Source: Strigamia acuminata (taxonomy: Eukaryota > Arthropoda > Chilopoda > Geophilomorpha > Linotaeniidae). From it: DNA of 64,000 nucleotides. Positions 62,267 to 64,000 of this stretch are shown here, in pieces. Below the pieces are notes generated by a model. The model was not told the DNA's origin, did no database searches, and saw only the letters and a list, made by a program, of their open reading frames with translations. The stretch is from contig OX442318.1 of assembly GCA_949358305.1 (NCBI GenBank), forward strand, positions 10,646,517 through 10,710,516, read 5' to 3'. Position numbers and translations under genes: made by a program. Every line of letters starts with the position of its first letter. Within the stretch, counting starts at the first letter, position 1.

Positions 62267-62323
62267 ATTATTGGTATTTTGTCTGGTCTCGCAACCTTTT
62301 CTCTTATTAAATATTTCTTTTGA
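62267..62323 (+). pseudogene. Fragment of a fourth DEG/ENaC gene (end of last exon)
   Basis: The plus strand reads IGILSGLATFSLIKYFF followed by TGA, the end of TM2 as in genes A-C (LTGLSIFS..DYFF). Upstream is a minisatellite, not the rest of the exon. Downstream follows the usual gene flank, which pairs with that of gene A. It is therefore the stump of a fourth tandem copy. Confidence 0.75.
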
Positions 62324-64000
62324 TTGAAATGTAAACGTAACATTATAAAGGAAGCTGTCTTTAGACCGAGCACGCCTTTGGTAATAACGGGCACTTTTAA
62401 TGGTCCAAAAGGCGTTCCGTGTTCCTATTAACGCACTACAAACATTGAAATTTCATTGATCTAAATGCATTAAATTAATATTTTGTCCTAGTATGAACAA
62501 TGCAAATTTTTTACCCTCTTGAAATATTTTTCGAACCTTATTACCAATATAGTACACAAAAATAACAGCTATAGTTTTCACTCTCTTGAGATGTTTGTAG
62601 ACCTTGTCCTAATTAGCAAAGTGTGGTTGTCGTAAAAAAAATCCCTAAACAATATGTTATTTACCCATGCAAAAGCATTAATCCATTATTATAAAAATAG
62701 AAGATGCAGAAATGTGCTGCTCTATGCAAAACAACCTAAAAAACAGTTACAAATTGTAGCCCTAAAACCTCACTTTTTGGCCCATATCTCTTTTATCAAT
62801 AAGACAAATGTTGTTATAGATTTTAAATCCTTTCCCTATTCATTCTTCACAATTCAATTTTAAAATTGTATTTGCACAGATAAGTAACAAAAAGAAATTG
62901 GTTTATGTTGCCAAAAAGCTATTCAGTATTTACAAAATTTACTCAAAAACTCTTCTTGTTTCCTAATACTCAGCTTTGGAGGGCTTGCCCTGTCCTAATA
63001 TGCAAGTTTGACCACATCTGATGATCAGATTGGCTGCTCCTTTTTATGCCACCCTATGAAAGTCTAATTCTGCCACTCACGATTTTAAAGCATGATCTCC
63101 AAAGCGAGTGAATACGCTATTTTAAATTATAACTCACATCTTTTAAGAATTTTAATGTAGATAGAAATAAAAATTTGCGTAATGTATATTTAACTTCGAG
63201 CACAAAAGTTTAAAAAGTTTCATGAAAAATATATCAAAGAAATAGTGTTTCATGAAAATTAATCTCATTTAATACATCACCTAAAATTTGTAAAAACGAA
63301 TAAGATTATTATATAACATGTCACAAATTCTGAGTACTTTTGCTGCATTAACTCATTATCAAATCAAATAAAGCACTACAACTGTAAGCGATTCTGTAAT
63401 GCTAGTTGCTGTCAAATTGTAACTGGAATTTGTAACAAATGTACACATATCTGATTATATTTTTCTTAGCTAGAAATAAATCCCGAGTTACATACTAGAA
63501 AATAATTTTCCTAACAAACAAATTAGTAATACCATGAACACATTGTGTAGTCATTTTATTTTCCCAGAATGCTATTGAGTTCCCACAATTCTTTTTACTC
63601 GAACATTTCCCATCTAGCGATAAAATTGCTAACCTATAATTGGAATTCAAACAAAGCCTTTCAATTTTATTCATTTTATATTGTAAGAAAATTTTATTTC
63701 AATCAATAATCAATATTCTGTTCACTATTATCAAATTAAGTATGAATAATGCATATATTTTTACCCTCTTGTAATATTTTTCGAACTTGCCCATTCTAAG
63801 CATTTAGTAGTTTTAGACTTGTGTGTGAACAAACTAATTGACTAACAATATACTAATTACAATGTTATTTGCCACTGTAAATGCAAATATAAAAAGTCCC
63901 AAAAATAAACGTCCAAACACTATTATGTAATTTTTTGTCACCAGTACACAGTATAACAATTCCCGAGTCAAATCTAGATACTTGGGTCACTATAACAGGC
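62324..64000. repeat. Duplicated 3' flank of the DEG/ENaC genes
   Basis: 62324-62470 matches 61124-61260. 62560-63540 matches 16900-17820 downstream of gene A. 63700-63960 again repeats 61880-62130. No gene seen up to the window end. Confidence 0.7.

Overview
The window is AT-rich, repeat-dense DNA from an invertebrate animal. The reasons are spliced genes with short GT-AG introns (about 50-250 bp where no transposon has landed), DEG/ENaC channel proteins (a family known only from animals), and a copia element whose primer-binding site equals the reverse complement of the 3' end of animal initiator tRNA-Met. I cannot name the species.

Layout. 1-9.5 kb holds simple and tandem repeats (a pyrimidine tract, a 22-bp minisatellite, a 34-bp satellite), a cluster of about eight tRNA-like sequences, an immunoglobulin-like exon fragment, an LTR-like relic and two DNA transposons. 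From about 9.5 kb to the end the window is three tandem segmental-duplication units. Each unit is a block of dispersed repeats (R) followed by a plus-strand DEG/ENaC gene: gene A 11952-16870, gene B 22624-47482, gene C 56465-61123. A fourth copy survives only as a fragment of its last exon (62267-62323).

The main find is the architecture of these genes. Each encodes two complete DEG/ENaC units in one polypeptide (four membrane spans, 775 residues for A and 790 for C). Exons 2-5 of the first unit and exons 7-10 of the second have the same intron-phase series (0-1, 1-0, 0-0, 0-2). The single large exon 6 carries the last transmembrane segment of unit 1, a basic linker, and the first transmembrane segment of unit 2. 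This is what an ancestral six-exon gene duplicated head-to-tail and fused would look like. The family is known to work as trimers, so a built-in dimer is a stoichiometric puzzle.

Gene B is broken. Exons 9 and 10 are absent, and a MITE fragment plus a CpG-rich palindrome array stand in their place. Its intron 5 is about 21 kb because of a nested insertion: a roughly 457-bp MITE contains a 13.2-kb Ty3/gypsy element (24274-44571, AAGT target duplication), whose 3' LTR contains a 7.1-kb Ty1/copia element (36740-43843, GCGAA target duplication). Both LTR pairs look identical by eye, so both insertions are young, copia the younger.

The gypsy element has intact gag and pol joined by a textbook -1 frameshift signal (A AAA AAC plus a stem-loop six bases downstream). 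Two further ORFs follow pol, of 104 and 891 codons. The larger sits where an env gene would be but has no signal peptide or membrane span. The copia element carries one intact 1636-codon Gag-Pol frame.

The rest of the intergenic and intronic DNA is mostly non-autonomous DNA transposons with TA, TAA or TTAA target duplications, minisatellites, and old Ty3 RNase H relics copied along with the duplication units.
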